The notes: generated by a model not told the origin, from the sequence alone. A DNA stretch of 64,000 nt from CAADGV01 sp040290295 (GCA_040290295.1 PSMW01000003.1:122863-186862), one strand, 5' to 3'; shown: positions 28,060-38,004, numbered from the stretch's first letter. Numbers and translations: made by a program.

Positions 28060-28970
28060 TGGGCAAAGTCGCATTCGTTTTCCCCGGACAAGGTTCGCAG
28101 TATGTCGGCATGGGCAAAGATTTCTATGACGCCGACGAGCTGTCGCGTGCTCTGTTCGAACAAGCTGATGCGCTGCTCGGCGTTGCCCTCAGTAAGCTGT
28201 GTTTCGAAGGTCCGGAGGAGAAACTACGGCAGACGCGCAACACACAGCCGGCGATCTTTCTGCACAGTATCGTCGCACTCCGCAAGTTGACCGGTAAGAC
28301 CGCCGAGATGGTTGCAGGTCATTCGTTGGGCGAATATACTGCGCTGGTCGCTGCAGGAGCCCTTGCCTTCGAAGATGGATTGAACCTCGTTCGTTTGCGC
28401 GGCGAACTGATGCAGCAAGCCGGAGAGGAGCAACGCGGCACCATGGCAGCCGTCGTCGGACTGCTACCCGATGTGGTCGAGCAGGTATGTAAAGAAGCTT
28501 CGAGTGTGGGCATTGTGCAGCCGGCGAATTTCAATTCTCCCGGACAGATCGTGATCTCCGGTTCGGTCGAAGGTGTCCGTAAGGGTATGGAGTTGGCGAA
28601 AGCGCGCGGCGCCAAGATGGTGAAAGAACTCGTCGTCAGCGGAGCGTTTCACTCGACGCTGATGGCAAGCGCCCGCGACGCATTGAGAAAGAAATTGGAA
28701 GAAACGCCATTGCACGACGCTACTATCCCGGTATACAGCAACGTCACCGCCGAGCCGGTGACCAGAGCCGAGGAGATTCGCGACGTGCTCTTCCGGCAAC
28801 TGACAAGTCCCGTACGATGGGAGGAAAGCATCATCCACATGGTGCGCGACGGCGCCGATACGTTCGTCGAAATTGGACCCGGCAAGGTACTGCAGGGCTT
28901 GATCAAACGCATCGCACCGAACGCCACCGTGCAAGGCGTGGACAGGCTCGCCGACATTCAGACAGCCTGA
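28059..28970 (+). CDS. fabD: Malonyl-CoA:ACP transacylase
   Basis: 303 residues from the overlapping ATG. It charges ACP with malonate. VFPGQGSQYVGMGKDFY opens the protein, the active Ser is near residue 89 in GHSLGEYTAL, and the partner His is in VSGAFHSTLM. C-terminal FVEIGPGKVLQGLIKR is usual. It lies between fabH and a DUF3109 gene. Confidence 0.97.
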   Translation: MGKVAFVFPGQGSQYVGMGKDFYDADELSRALFEQADALLGVALSKLCFEGPEEKLRQTRNTQPAIFLHSIVALRKLTGKTAEMVAGHSLGEYTALVAAGALAFEDGLNLVRLRGELMQQAGEEQRGTMAAVVGLLPDVVEQVCKEASSVGIVQPANFNSPGQIVISGSVEGVRKGMELAKARGAKMVKELVVSGAFHSTLMASARDALRKKLEETPLHDATIPVYSNVTAEPVTRAEEIRDVLFRQLTSPVRWEESIIHMVRDGADTFVEIGPGKVLQGLIKRIAPNATVQGVDRLADIQTA

Positions 28971-28982
28971 GCGAACAACTCC

Positions 28983-29585
28983 ATGGCAGAGACGCGCTTG
29001 CAGATCAAATCTTTCTTCATCTCGAACGAACTCTTCGAGAAGGGATATGCCGAAGGCATCGGCCCTTGTGCCTGCACATCGCGTTGCTGCTCGAGTGGCG
29101 TGTGGGTGGATGAACGCGAGCATGATGCGATTCTGCAACGCCGAGAACTTATCAAGCAGCAGATGGATGAGTCACAATCGTGCAACGAACAGGCATGGTT
29201 CGATGGCGTGGTGGAGGAAGATTCCGACTTCCCGTCCGGTCGTTGCATCGGCACTGCTGTCGTCAACGACAAATGCGCGTTTCTGGACGCTGAGGGACGA
29301 TGCAGCATTCAGCGCGCAGCAGTTGCCGCAGGCGAACATCCGTGGGCGTGGAAGCCCCTGTTTTGCGTCCTCTTCCCTCTTGTGATCGAGGACTCAGTGA
29401 TCGGGTTCGACCCGATGCTGCAAGGGGAGGAACCATGTTGCTCGGTCAGCACGGCGTACCCAACGCCTCTGTTCCGCGCGTGCAAAGCGGAGCTGACCTA
29501 TCTGCTTGGCGAGGACGGATACGCACAACTCGAAGAGTATTATGCTTCCTTGCAAAAAGCACGAACCACAGTAACAACAGCTTGA
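28983..29585 (+). CDS. DUF3109-family Cys-rich protein
   Basis: 200 residues with a zinc/iron-site-like Cys pattern: CACTSRCCSSGVWVD near residue 30, then CIGTAVVNDKCAFLDAEGRC, WKPLFCVLFPLVI and EEPCCSVS. This is the DUF3109/YkgJ-related cysteine-cluster family, probably metal-binding, function unknown. It is inserted between fabD and fabG with 12- and 21-base spacings, so it is expressed with fatty-acid genes, but no direct lipid role can be read from sequence. Confidence 0.8.
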   Translation: MAETRLQIKSFFISNELFEKGYAEGIGPCACTSRCCSSGVWVDEREHDAILQRRELIKQQMDESQSCNEQAWFDGVVEEDSDFPSGRCIGTAVVNDKCAFLDAEGRCSIQRAAVAAGEHPWAWKPLFCVLFPLVIEDSVIGFDPMLQGEEPCCSVSTAYPTPLFRACKAELTYLLGEDGYAQLEEYYASLQKARTTVTTA

Positions 29586-29606
29586 CATGGTTAGACGACA
29601 TCGCCT

Positions 29607-30353
29607 ATGGGTATTCTCGACAACACCACAGCGTTAGTAACCGGAGGAACGCGCGGCATCGGGCGCGCGATTGTGACGGCGCTTGCAGAAGCTGGAGCAA
29701 AGGTTGCCTTTACCTACAAAAGCTCTGTGCCTCAAGCAGACGCGTTGGTTGATGAGCTGACCGCCAAAGGCTGCACTGCGCGCGCATATCAAGCCGATGC
29801 GGTCTCCACCGCACGCGCTGCGGAGATCGTCGATGCGGTCGTCAAGGAATTTGGCAGGCTCGACGTACTCGTCAACAATGCCGGCATCACGAAGGACGGG
29901 CTGCTGCTGCGCATGAGCGAAGAGGACTGGGACACGGTCATCGCCAACAATCTCAAGAGCGTGTACAACTACACCAAAGCCGCCTGCCGGCCGATGATGA
30001 GTCAACGAAACGGCAGGATCATCAACATCACCTCCATTGTCGGCATCACAGGCAATGCGGGGCAAGCCAATTACGCCGCTTCGAAGGCGGGTATCATCGG
30101 CTTCACCAAAGCGGTTGCAAAAGAACTGGGTTCTCGCAATATTGCAGTCAATGCAGTAGCACCCGGCTACGTGCAAACGGACATGACGGAAAAGCTGACC
30201 GATGAACAAAAGAAAGCACTCGCCGATCTAATTCCGCTCAAGCGCACCGCTGAGGCACATGAAATCGCATCGGTGGTTCGCTTTCTTGCCTCCGGCGACG
30301 CAAGCTACATCACCGGACAGGTGCTCTGCGTGGACGGCGGCTTGAGAATGTAG
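29607..30353 (+). CDS. fabG: 3-oxoacyl-ACP reductase
   Basis: 248-residue short-chain dehydrogenase that reduces 3-oxoacyl-ACP with NADPH. TGGTRGIGRAIVTALAEAG is the cofactor loop, NNAGITKDGLLLRM and the catalytic Ser-Tyr-Lys (INITSIVGITGNAGQ, ANYAASKAG) follow, and VAPGYVQTDMTEKL and VLCVDGGLRM close the protein. Normal length, in cluster order before acpP. Confidence 0.97.
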   Translation: MGILDNTTALVTGGTRGIGRAIVTALAEAGAKVAFTYKSSVPQADALVDELTAKGCTARAYQADAVSTARAAEIVDAVVKEFGRLDVLVNNAGITKDGLLLRMSEEDWDTVIANNLKSVYNYTKAACRPMMSQRNGRIINITSIVGITGNAGQANYAASKAGIIGFTKAVAKELGSRNIAVNAVAPGYVQTDMTEKLTDEQKKALADLIPLKRTAEAHEIASVVRFLASGDASYITGQVLCVDGGLRM

Positions 30354-30411
30354 CACAACAACACTATCACTCATCTGCACAACATCCAGTCACTATACAG
30401 GAGGACAACTC

Positions 30412-30651
30412 ATGGCAGTCGATATCGAAGCAAAGGTGAAGGAGATCATCGTGAACAAGCTGGGCGTGGACGAAGCGCAGGTCACGCCTCAAGCATCCTT
30501 CACGAACGACCTTGGCGCTGATTCATTAGATACCGTCGAATTGGTCATGGAGTTCGAGAAGGCATTCAATCTCACCATCCCCGACGAAGATGCAGAGAAG
30601 ATCGCCACCGTCGGTGACGCAATCGCCTATATCAAATCGAAAGCGGCATAA
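30412..30651 (+). CDS. acpP: Acyl carrier protein
   Basis: 79-residue acidic carrier. The phosphopantetheine attachment Ser is residue 38 in NDLGADSLDTVELVMEFE. It has a strong AGGAGG site five to ten bases ahead of ATG. It lies between fabG and fabF as in most bacteria. Confidence 0.98.
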   Translation: MAVDIEAKVKEIIVNKLGVDEAQVTPQASFTNDLGADSLDTVELVMEFEKAFNLTIPDEDAEKIATVGDAIAYIKSKAA

Positions 30652-30656
30652 ACACT

Positions 30657-30680
30657 CCATGCGGGCTTCACGCGGCATGG
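30657..30680 (+). terminator. Intercistronic stem-loop between acpP and fabF
   Basis: CCATGC (30657-30662) and GCATGG (30675-30680) frame a GC-rich loop and are followed by ATTTTCC. This could partially terminate or protect the abundant acpP message upstream of fabF, giving ACP more transcript than FabF; the effect is inference. Confidence 0.35.
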
Positions 30681-30708
30681 ATTTTCCTCAACGACCGGGT
30701 ACACAACG

Positions 30709-31956
30709 ATGAATGGGAGACGGAGAGTCGCCATCACCGGCATCGGTGCCGTGACGCCTATCGGCTTGAACGCGAAGGATTTCTGGGAAAGCCTTGTTGC
30801 AGGAAAGAGCGGCGCAGCAACCATTACCTATTTCGATACGTCGCAATACGACACCCACTTCGCTTGCGAGTTGAAGGGATTCAAGGCGACCGACTACCTC
30901 GACCGCAAGACAGCGCAGCGTATGGACCCGTTTGCGCAGTATGCGATGGTCGCCACCGATGAAGCCGTAGCAGATGCGGGCGTTCCCCTGAAAGACCTGG
31001 ACCCCGATCGCGTTGGCGTGGTGTACGGTTCGGGCATCGGCGGGATGATTACGTATCACAATCAATTCATTCAATATCGAGACGGGGGACCTCGCCGCAT
31101 CAGTCCCTTCTTCATCCCGATGCTGATCCCCGACATTGCTGCGGGGTACATCTCGATGAAGTACACTTGCAAGGGCCCGATCTTCGCGACGGTGTCGGCG
31201 TGTGCAACATCCAATCACGCTATCGGCGAAGCGGCGCGCTTGATCCAGTACGGCGACGCCGACGTGATGATTTGCGGCGGCTCGGAAGCGCCCATCACGC
31301 CGATGGGATTGGGCGGGTTCAACGCCATGAAGGCACTCTCCACACGCAACGATGCACCGGAGAAAGCGAGTCGCCCCTTCGATGCACAGCGTGATGGTTT
31401 TGTGATGGGTGAAGGCGGCGCGACGCTGGTCCTCGAAGAGATGGACTTGGCTCTCCAGCGCGGGGCGCGCATCTATGCCGAGCTTGTGGGAATCGGCTAC
31501 ACGGCCGATGCGTACCACATCACCGCGCCGCCCGAAGGCGGCGAGGGAGCTGTTCGCTCGATGCAACGTGCTCTCAGGGACGCTACCATCGCGCCCGAAG
31601 CCATCGATTACATCAACGTTCACGGAACCTCCACTCCCCTCGGAGACATTGCCGAGACGCTCGCGATCAAGACCACCTTCGGCGACCACGCAAGAAAAGT
31701 GAGTATCAGCTCCACAAAATCGATGACGGGCCACCTGTTGGGCGCTGCGGGTGCTATCGAAGCGATTGCGTGCATCATGGCATGTTACACCGATACCATT
31801 CCCCCAACGATCAATCTCGAATACCCCGATCCGCAATGCGATCTGGACTACACGCCAAACGTTGCCAAGCAGCGGACCGTCCGATACGCACTGAGCAACA
31901 CGTTCGGGTTCGGAGGCAAGAACGCAACATTGATTGTCAAGAAGTTCACTGCATAG
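30709..31956 (+). CDS. fabF: 3-oxoacyl-ACP synthase II
   Basis: 415-residue elongating ketosynthase. Cys near residue 165 (ATVSACATSNHAIGEA), His near 305 (YINVHGTSTPLGD) and a second His in STKSMTGHLLGAAGAIEA form the Cys-His-His triad. The start ATG opens with RRVAITGIGAVTPIG, typical of FabF. It is 58 bases after acpP and 10 bases before rnc. Confidence 0.97.
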   Translation: MNGRRRVAITGIGAVTPIGLNAKDFWESLVAGKSGAATITYFDTSQYDTHFACELKGFKATDYLDRKTAQRMDPFAQYAMVATDEAVADAGVPLKDLDPDRVGVVYGSGIGGMITYHNQFIQYRDGGPRRISPFFIPMLIPDIAAGYISMKYTCKGPIFATVSACATSNHAIGEAARLIQYGDADVMICGGSEAPITPMGLGGFNAMKALSTRNDAPEKASRPFDAQRDGFVMGEGGATLVLEEMDLALQRGARIYAELVGIGYTADAYHITAPPEGGEGAVRSMQRALRDATIAPEAIDYINVHGTSTPLGDIAETLAIKTTFGDHARKVSISSTKSMTGHLLGAAGAIEAIACIMACYTDTIPPTINLEYPDPQCDLDYTPNVAKQRTVRYALSNTFGFGGKNATLIVKKFTA

Positions 31957-31966
31957 CAGGTGCACC

Positions 31967-32791
31967 ATGCGGTGGTTGAAAGCACTCCTCGGTGCTGCGC
32001 AGCTGCGCAGCACTCCGATCGAGTCTTCCCACACACAAGATTCGAACAGGGAGCCACAATCCAAACCTTCACTCCCTTCCCCTCTTGATGAGCTTGAGCG
32101 TGCCATCAGCTACACGATTCGCAATCGCGAACTTTTCATGCTGGCACTCGTGCATCGCTCCTATCTGCAACAATTCAATCAGCGGGGCCAATCGAACGAG
32201 CGTATGGAATTCTTGGGTGATTCCGTTTTGAACCTCGTCGTGGGCGAGTACCTCTACCACCATTTTCCTGATGCGCCTGAAGGAGAGTTGACGAAGCTGC
32301 GATCGCGTTTGGTGAACCGCAAAGCGCTCGTTGCGTATTCTAAGAGCATTCAGCTCGCCAACTTCATCCTCATGAGTCAAAGTGCGCAGCAATCGATGGG
32401 CAAAGGGTCCGAGACGATCGTCGCCGATACGTTCGAGGCGCTCATCGCCGCGATCTATCTCGACAGCGGCTTCGAGGCGGCAAAACAGTTCATCGAGCGC
32501 CGTCTCACGGAAGCTCTGGAAAATCGCACGGTGGTCACATCCGACGAAAATTACAAGAGCATGCTCTTGGAGTTCGCTCAAGCACACGGACTCGGTGTGC
32601 CGCGCTATGCCATCATCAAACAGGAAGGACCCGACCACGATCGCACGTTCACCGTTGAGGTGACGATCGGCGGAAAGCGTAAAGGAATCGGGATCGGGAA
32701 GAACAAGAAGGAAGCCGAGCAAGCCGCTGCAAGCATCGCGCTCGAAAGGTTGCAACGTCTCTTGAGTTCACCGCACGCCGAACACGAATAG
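31967..32791 (+). CDS. rnc: Ribonuclease III
   Basis: 274 residues from the ATG at 31967. Endonuclease for dsRNA (rRNA processing, mRNA decay). An N-terminal extension of about 40 residues precedes the RNase III domain with the signature NERMEFLGDSVLNLVVGEY and the second acidic set ADTFEALIAAIYLDSGF. A C-terminal dsRNA-binding domain (YKSMLLEFAQAHGLGVPRYA, GKNKKEAEQAAASIALERL) follows. It ends the lipid cluster, an order also seen in other bacteria. Confidence 0.96.
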   Translation: MRWLKALLGAAQLRSTPIESSHTQDSNREPQSKPSLPSPLDELERAISYTIRNRELFMLALVHRSYLQQFNQRGQSNERMEFLGDSVLNLVVGEYLYHHFPDAPEGELTKLRSRLVNRKALVAYSKSIQLANFILMSQSAQQSMGKGSETIVADTFEALIAAIYLDSGFEAAKQFIERRLTEALENRTVVTSDENYKSMLLEFAQAHGLGVPRYAIIKQEGPDHDRTFTVEVTIGGKRKGIGIGKNKKEAEQAAASIALERLQRLLSSPHAEHE

Positions 32792-32857
32792 ACTTCTCAC
32801 CACTCCTTTCTTCGACGTTCATTTTTCCAAAAAAGATGTGGAGCAGGACCAGACCGT

Positions 32858-32878
32858 TTGCGCTCCAGTAGGGCGCAA
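32858..32878. repeat. Inverted repeat upstream of gcvP
   Basis: TTGCGC (32858-32863) pairs with GCGCAA (32873-32878), with additional CC/GG pairing inside, followed by CCTTTT. It sits in the 166-base space between rnc and gcvP. It could end the rnc transcript or serve as an operator. No glycine-riboswitch core is recognised in this space. Confidence 0.35.
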
Positions 32879-32957
32879 CCTTTTACACCCATTTTTCTTA
32901 CATTAGATCGGTCCCTTTTCACCACATCGTTTCTAACAATCCGTTTTCGACCAGAAC

Positions 32958-35876
32958 ATGACTTCGTTCACGTATGAAGAAGAACGGTTCCAAACGCGTC
33001 ACATCGGACCGAACGAAACCGACCTGCAAGCAATGCTCGATACCATCGGCGTCGCTTCGCTTGACGAGTTGATCAATCAAACCATTCCGGCAAATATCCG
33101 ACTGAACGAGCCGCTGCCGTTGCCCGAGCCAATGAGCGAGCATCGCTTCCTACAACACCTGCGAACAATTGCTGAGAAAAACACGCTGTTCAAAACATAC
33201 ATAGGCCTCGGCTATTATGGGACGGTGACCCCGCCGGTGATCCAGCGAAATATTTTGGAGAATCCGGGTTGGTACACGCAGTACACACCTTACCAACCCG
33301 AGATTGCCCAGGGACGCCTGGAGGCGTTGCTCATCTTTCAAACGATGGTGATGGATTTGACCAAGATGGATGTTGCCAACGCCTCGTTGTTGGACGAAGC
33401 GACAGCCGCCGCCGAGGCGATGACGATGCTGCACAGCATTGTCAGACGAAATGCAGGGAAGGAACATGCGTCCAAATTCTTTGTGTCGGACACCGTGTTG
33501 CCGACGACGATCGATGTGCTGCGGACGCGTGCTTCGGCATTAGGGTTGGAGTTGGTGCTGGGCAGCCATGTCAATCATCGTCTCGATGAGAGTTATTTCG
33601 GCGCTATCTTGCAGTACCCGGCGCAGGATGGTGCGCTGCGCGACTACCGCGATTTCATTCACATGGCACACGATGTAGGAGCCTTGGTGGTGGTTGCCGC
33701 GGACTTGCTGAGTCTGGTGCTGCTGACACCACCGGGTGAGTTCGGCGCCGATGTCGTGATCGGATCGGCGCAGCGGTTCGGCGTCCCTATGGGCTACGGC
33801 GGACCGCACGCGGGGTTCATGGCAGCGAAGAACGAGTTCATCCGCTCGATGCCGGGACGCATTATCGGCGTTTCTATCGATGCGCACGGCAACACGGCCT
33901 ACCGCATGACGCTGCAAACACGCGAGCAACACATTCGTCGCGAGAAGGCAATTTCCAACATTTGCACGGCACAGGCGCTCTTGGCAATCATGGCGGCAAT
34001 GTACGCTGTCTATCATGGTCCTGAAGGACTCACGCGCATCGCACGCAACGTGCACGGCTTGACGGTGGCGTTAGAGAAACAGTTGGTGAAGCTCGGCTAC
34101 GAGCAAGCCAACGCGGTGTACTTCGACACGTTGCGCGTCAAGGTCGGTTCAGCAGAGCGGATTCGCGCCATCGCTGTTGCAGCAGGCGTGAACTTTCGCT
34201 ACATCGACGAGCATACCATCGGTATCGCATTGGATGAAACCACCACACCCGACGACGTAAAGGCAATCGTTGCCATTTTTGCGCAGGCGGCAGAAATCAA
34301 GTTTGAACTCAACGTGACCGCGGCGATGGTGTCGGGCATCGACGTTTCATTTCCTGAACCGTTCGCTCGCCGCAGCTCGTTCTTGACGCATCCGGTGTTC
34401 AACTCGTACCATTCCGAAACCGAGATGATGCGCTATCTGAAATCATTGGAGAACAAGGACCTCTCCTTGACCCACTCGATGATTCCGCTCGGGTCGTGTA
34501 CCATGAAGTTGAACGCCGCATCCGAACTGCTGCCGATCACGTGGCCCGCATTTTCATCGCTCCATCCGTTCGTTCCGCTCGATCAAGCGGAAGGCTACCA
34601 CGAGATTTTTCGCGCCCTCGAACGCCAGCTCTGCATCTTGACCGGACTCCATGCTGCATCGTTGCAGCCGAACTCAGGCGCGCAAGGTGAGTACACCGGA
34701 CTGATGGTGATTCGCGCGTATCATCGCGATCGCGGCGAGGGGCACCGAAACGTCGCTCTCATTCCACAATCAGCACACGGCACCAACCCCGCCAGCGCGG
34801 TCATGGCAAACATGCGCGTCGTGGTCGTCAAGACCGATCGGCAGGGAAACATCGACGTTGCCGATCTTCGCTCTCGCGCGGAAGAACACAGAAACAATCT
34901 CGCAGCGTTGATGGTAACGTATCCGTCAACGCACGGCGTGTTCGAAGAAGACATCCGCGAAATTTGCGCTATCGTGCATCAGCACGGCGGACAAGTGTAT
35001 ATGGATGGCGCCAACCTCAACGCGCAAGTAGGACTCACCAGTCCGGGAGTGATCGGCGCGGACGTTTGCCATATCAATCTTCATAAAACGTTCAGCATCC
35101 CGCACGGCGGCGGCGGACCCGGTATGGGACCCATCTGTGTGGCAGCTCATCTCGCGCCGTATCTTCCGGGTCATCCGTTGGTGAAGACGGGAGGAGAGAA
35201 AGCCATTCCTGCGGTCGCATCGGCACCATGGGGAAGTGCAAGCATCTTGCTCATCTCCTACGCCTACATCACCATGCTCGGCGCGGAAGGAGTGATAAAT
35301 GCAACGAAGTACGCCATCCTCAACGCCAACTACTTGAAGGCACGACTCGAGAAGGCATACAAGGTCCTGTATCAAGGCAGGAACGGTCGCGTGGGACACG
35401 AGTTCATTCTCGATACGCGTGCATTCAAGCTGAGTGCAGGCATAGAGGTAGAAGATATCGGCAAGCGCCTAATGGACTACGGCTTTCACGCGCCGACGGT
35501 CTCGTTTCCTGTTCCGGGCACATTGATGATAGAGCCGACAGAAAGCGAGTCGAAGGCAGAGCTGGACCGTTTTGTTGAAGCCTTGCTGATGATTCGCCGC
35601 GAGATGGAGGAAGTCGTCACCGGGAAAGCGGATCGCACCGACAATGTGCTCAAGAACGCGCCCCACACGGCGAGCGAAGCGTTGAGCGAAACATGGAATC
35701 ATCCCTACACCCGTTACCAAGCGGTGTACCCGCTACCTTACGTACGCAAGAACAAGTTTTGGCCCGCAGTAGCGCGTGTCAACAACTCCTATGGCGACCG
35801 GCATATCATGTGTGCGTGCCCGCCGATGGAAGCGTACACCGAGGAAGCGCTTGCGTCAAGCGGTACGTCGGTGTAA
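32958..35876 (+). CDS. gcvP: Glycine dehydrogenase (decarboxylating), P-protein
   Basis: 972-residue single-chain P-protein of the glycine cleavage system. It decarboxylates glycine with PLP and passes aminomethyl to the H-protein. Both halves are present: the N-terminal half opens with RHIGPNETDLQAML and contains TPPGEFGADVVIGSAQRFGVP. The C-terminal half carries the PLP-binding Lys in CHINLHKTFSIPHGGGGPG and MKLNAASELLPITWP. Length matches full-size P-proteins; the T- and H-protein genes are not in the window. It supplies one-carbon units to the folate pool used by the ftcD/fchA genes. Confidence 0.97.
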   Translation: MTSFTYEEERFQTRHIGPNETDLQAMLDTIGVASLDELINQTIPANIRLNEPLPLPEPMSEHRFLQHLRTIAEKNTLFKTYIGLGYYGTVTPPVIQRNILENPGWYTQYTPYQPEIAQGRLEALLIFQTMVMDLTKMDVANASLLDEATAAAEAMTMLHSIVRRNAGKEHASKFFVSDTVLPTTIDVLRTRASALGLELVLGSHVNHRLDESYFGAILQYPAQDGALRDYRDFIHMAHDVGALVVVAADLLSLVLLTPPGEFGADVVIGSAQRFGVPMGYGGPHAGFMAAKNEFIRSMPGRIIGVSIDAHGNTAYRMTLQTREQHIRREKAISNICTAQALLAIMAAMYAVYHGPEGLTRIARNVHGLTVALEKQLVKLGYEQANAVYFDTLRVKVGSAERIRAIAVAAGVNFRYIDEHTIGIALDETTTPDDVKAIVAIFAQAAEIKFELNVTAAMVSGIDVSFPEPFARRSSFLTHPVFNSYHSETEMMRYLKSLENKDLSLTHSMIPLGSCTMKLNAASELLPITWPAFSSLHPFVPLDQAEGYHEIFRALERQLCILTGLHAASLQPNSGAQGEYTGLMVIRAYHRDRGEGHRNVALIPQSAHGTNPASAVMANMRVVVVKTDRQGNIDVADLRSRAEEHRNNLAALMVTYPSTHGVFEEDIREICAIVHQHGGQVYMDGANLNAQVGLTSPGVIGADVCHINLHKTFSIPHGGGGPGMGPICVAAHLAPYLPGHPLVKTGGEKAIPAVASAPWGSASILLISYAYITMLGAEGVINATKYAILNANYLKARLEKAYKVLYQGRNGRVGHEFILDTRAFKLSAGIEVEDIGKRLMDYGFHAPTVSFPVPGTLMIEPTESESKAELDRFVEALLMIRREMEEVVTGKADRTDNVLKNAPHTASEALSETWNHPYTRYQAVYPLPYVRKNKFWPAVARVNNSYGDRHIMCACPPMEAYTEEALASSGTSV

Positions 35877-35976
35877 TGGACGTCCAATCCAAACGCTTTG
35901 CACGACGGCATCCTCTCGTCGGCAGATACCATCGTCGAGATGTCTTCTGCTTTTCTTTTACGTCTGTTGAGATGTC

Positions 35977-37293
35977 ATGAAGTGGATTTGTTCGTGCCTC
36001 TTTGTGTGGGTCACGCACGCGGCTGCGCAACCCGATTCCGCCCGACGAAGCGAACCGGTTTCCTTCGGCGTAATCGATACGGTGCTCGTCCTCGGTAACG
36101 AGAAAACGAAAGAGTCGGTGATTCTGCGCGAGATGACGCTGCGTCCTGGTGTCGAGGCAACAGCGGAGGCGATCGAGTTCGACCGTAACCGCATCTACAG
36201 CATCGGCTTGTTCACCCGCGTCGACATTTCGGTGGTACCCTTCAGCGGCAAGAACATGCTGATTGTTGATGTCAGCGAGCGGTGGTATATCATCCCCCTG
36301 CCGTTATTCGGGTTTCGTGACGGCGACCCGAAAAAAGTGTACTACGGCGCAGGGGTTCTGCACAACAACTTTCGGGGACTCAATCAAAAACTCTTCGGGT
36401 CAATCGTGCTCGGTTACGATCCATCGCTTGCGTTCCAATTTTCCGACCCGTGGATCGACCGTGAGCACGACTTATTCTTCAGCGGTGCACTGTCGTATTT
36501 TCGGGTGCGGAATCGCAGCACAACCACAGTGCTGAACGCACCCAACTTCGACGAACTGCACTACGACATCAATGCAACACTGGGCAAGCGACTCAGTTTG
36601 TACAACACGATCGCTGTCAACGTGGGCTTTCAGATTGTGGACGTCACCGAATTTCGTCCGGGGAGGACGGTCAATCCCAGCGGATCCGACAAGTTTCTTT
36701 ACGGCACCCTCAGCGTTGCGCACGATTCCCGCGACTTACGTGACTACTCGTCGAGCGGCACGTTCGCCAGCGCGTACGTAACGAAGTACGGCTTCGGAGA
36801 GACAATCTTGAGCTTCACGCGCGTGGGTGCAGACGTGCGGCGCTTCACGCCGCTCCCCTTCAACCTGACACTGGCTACTCGAGCGTTCGCCTCCTTCGTA
36901 TCGGGGGGGACGGTTCCGACCTTTGCTCGCTCGTATTTCGGCTACGGTGAGAGAATACGCGGGTTCTTCAAAACCATTTTTGAAGGAGAGAACATCGCCG
37001 GGGCTTCGGTTGAACTACGATTTCCTCTGCTCAAGCCGCGCATCATCCATTTCACGGCTCTCGACATTCCGCCGGAGTTTTCCATCTGGCGGTTCGGCAT
37101 AAGTCTCGAACTGTTCGCCGACGCAGGAACCACGTGGTTTCGCGGCGAGAACGTGTCGTTCGACAGCATCGCATCCGGCTATGGAGGCGGCATCGTCTTC
37201 CTCCTGCCCTACGACGTCGTGCTGCGCACCGAATACGCTTGGAATCGGTTCGGAAAGGGGCAAGTCATACTCGTTTTGCGTTCGTCCTTCTGA
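35977..37293 (+). CDS. Omp85/BamA-TamA family outer-membrane protein
   Basis: 438 residues. A short signal sequence (MKWICSCLFVWVTHAAA) precedes one POTRA-type domain (VLVLGNEKTKESVILREM, DRNRIYSIGLFTRVDISV) and a 16-strand-type barrel with the Omp85 C-terminal features (DAGTTWFRGE, YDVVLRTEYAWNRFGKGQVILVLRSSF, terminal Phe). A single POTRA makes it shorter than BamA (usually five) and closer to small Omp85 translocases or surface antigens. The stop overlaps rsmE by one base. The cargo is unknown. Confidence 0.82.
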   Translation: MKWICSCLFVWVTHAAAQPDSARRSEPVSFGVIDTVLVLGNEKTKESVILREMTLRPGVEATAEAIEFDRNRIYSIGLFTRVDISVVPFSGKNMLIVDVSERWYIIPLPLFGFRDGDPKKVYYGAGVLHNNFRGLNQKLFGSIVLGYDPSLAFQFSDPWIDREHDLFFSGALSYFRVRNRSTTTVLNAPNFDELHYDINATLGKRLSLYNTIAVNVGFQIVDVTEFRPGRTVNPSGSDKFLYGTLSVAHDSRDLRDYSSSGTFASAYVTKYGFGETILSFTRVGADVRRFTPLPFNLTLATRAFASFVSGGTVPTFARSYFGYGERIRGFFKTIFEGENIAGASVELRFPLLKPRIIHFTALDIPPEFSIWRFGISLELFADAGTTWFRGENVSFDSIASGYGGGIVFLLPYDVVLRTEYAWNRFGKGQVILVLRSSF

Positions 37294-37991
37294 TGGAGTT
37301 TTTCTACTCTCCTCCTACGTTCATTCTCGCTCACTCGCTCACGATCGAGGGAGAAGAGTTCGCTCATCTGACTCACGTCATGAGGAAGAAGGTTGGCGAC
37401 GAGATTTGTGTGGTCGATGGTGTGGGACATGCCTACGACGTGCGCATCGAAGAGCTTACCAAACGTACTGCCCGCTGCCGGATTCTCCAACGTCACGATC
37501 GTCTGCACGAGCAGCTTCGTGACGTGGTGATCGCCGCCGCCGTTCTGAAAAACAGCTCGCGTTTCGACATACTCGTCGAGAAGTGTACCGAACTGGGTGT
37601 CAATGCCATTGTGCCACTGCAAACCGAGCGTACGCTCCCTTCTCATGCAAAGACCACGCGCTGGCAGAAGATCGCTCTCGCAGCAATGAAGCAATCCGAG
37701 CGCTGCGTCCTTCCGACGATCCACGACCTGCACTCGTTCCACGACTTCCTTGCTTCGATTCCGGACTCATCACTGAAACTTCTTCCTCATGAAAAGGTTG
37801 CGGGCCCGATGATGAGTGAGGTAATCCGAGATGCCTCGTCCATCGTCGTCTGCATTGGGCCCGAAGGCGGCTTCTCCGACGAAGAAGTTTCGGCAGCACG
37901 CGCAGCAGGATTCCAGTCGGTGAGTCTCGGACCACGAAGACTCCGTACAGAGACGGCAGCAATCGTTGCTGCGGCGATATGTTCGCGCTAA
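37293..37991 (+). CDS. rsmE: 16S rRNA (uracil(1498)-N(3))-methyltransferase
   Basis: 232-residue SPOUT-fold methyltransferase modifying 16S rRNA U1498. Landmarks: the N-terminal PUA-like part (HLTHVMRKKVGDEICVVDG), VEKCTELGVNAIVPLQTER and the SAM-knot region CIGPEGGFSDEEVSAA, SLGPRRLRTETAAIVA. The ATG overlaps the stop of the upstream barrel gene (TGATG). Normal length. Confidence 0.94.
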   Translation: MEFFYSPPTFILAHSLTIEGEEFAHLTHVMRKKVGDEICVVDGVGHAYDVRIEELTKRTARCRILQRHDRLHEQLRDVVIAAAVLKNSSRFDILVEKCTELGVNAIVPLQTERTLPSHAKTTRWQKIALAAMKQSERCVLPTIHDLHSFHDFLASIPDSSLKLLPHEKVAGPMMSEVIRDASSIVVCIGPEGGFSDEEVSAARAAGFQSVSLGPRRLRTETAAIVAAAICSR

Positions 37992-38004
37992 CGCGGAGTG
38001 CACC

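Noticed and set aside
32792..32957. Glycine riboswitch upstream of gcvP
   Set aside because: No conserved aptamer cores seen in the 166-base interval; only a short inverted repeat.
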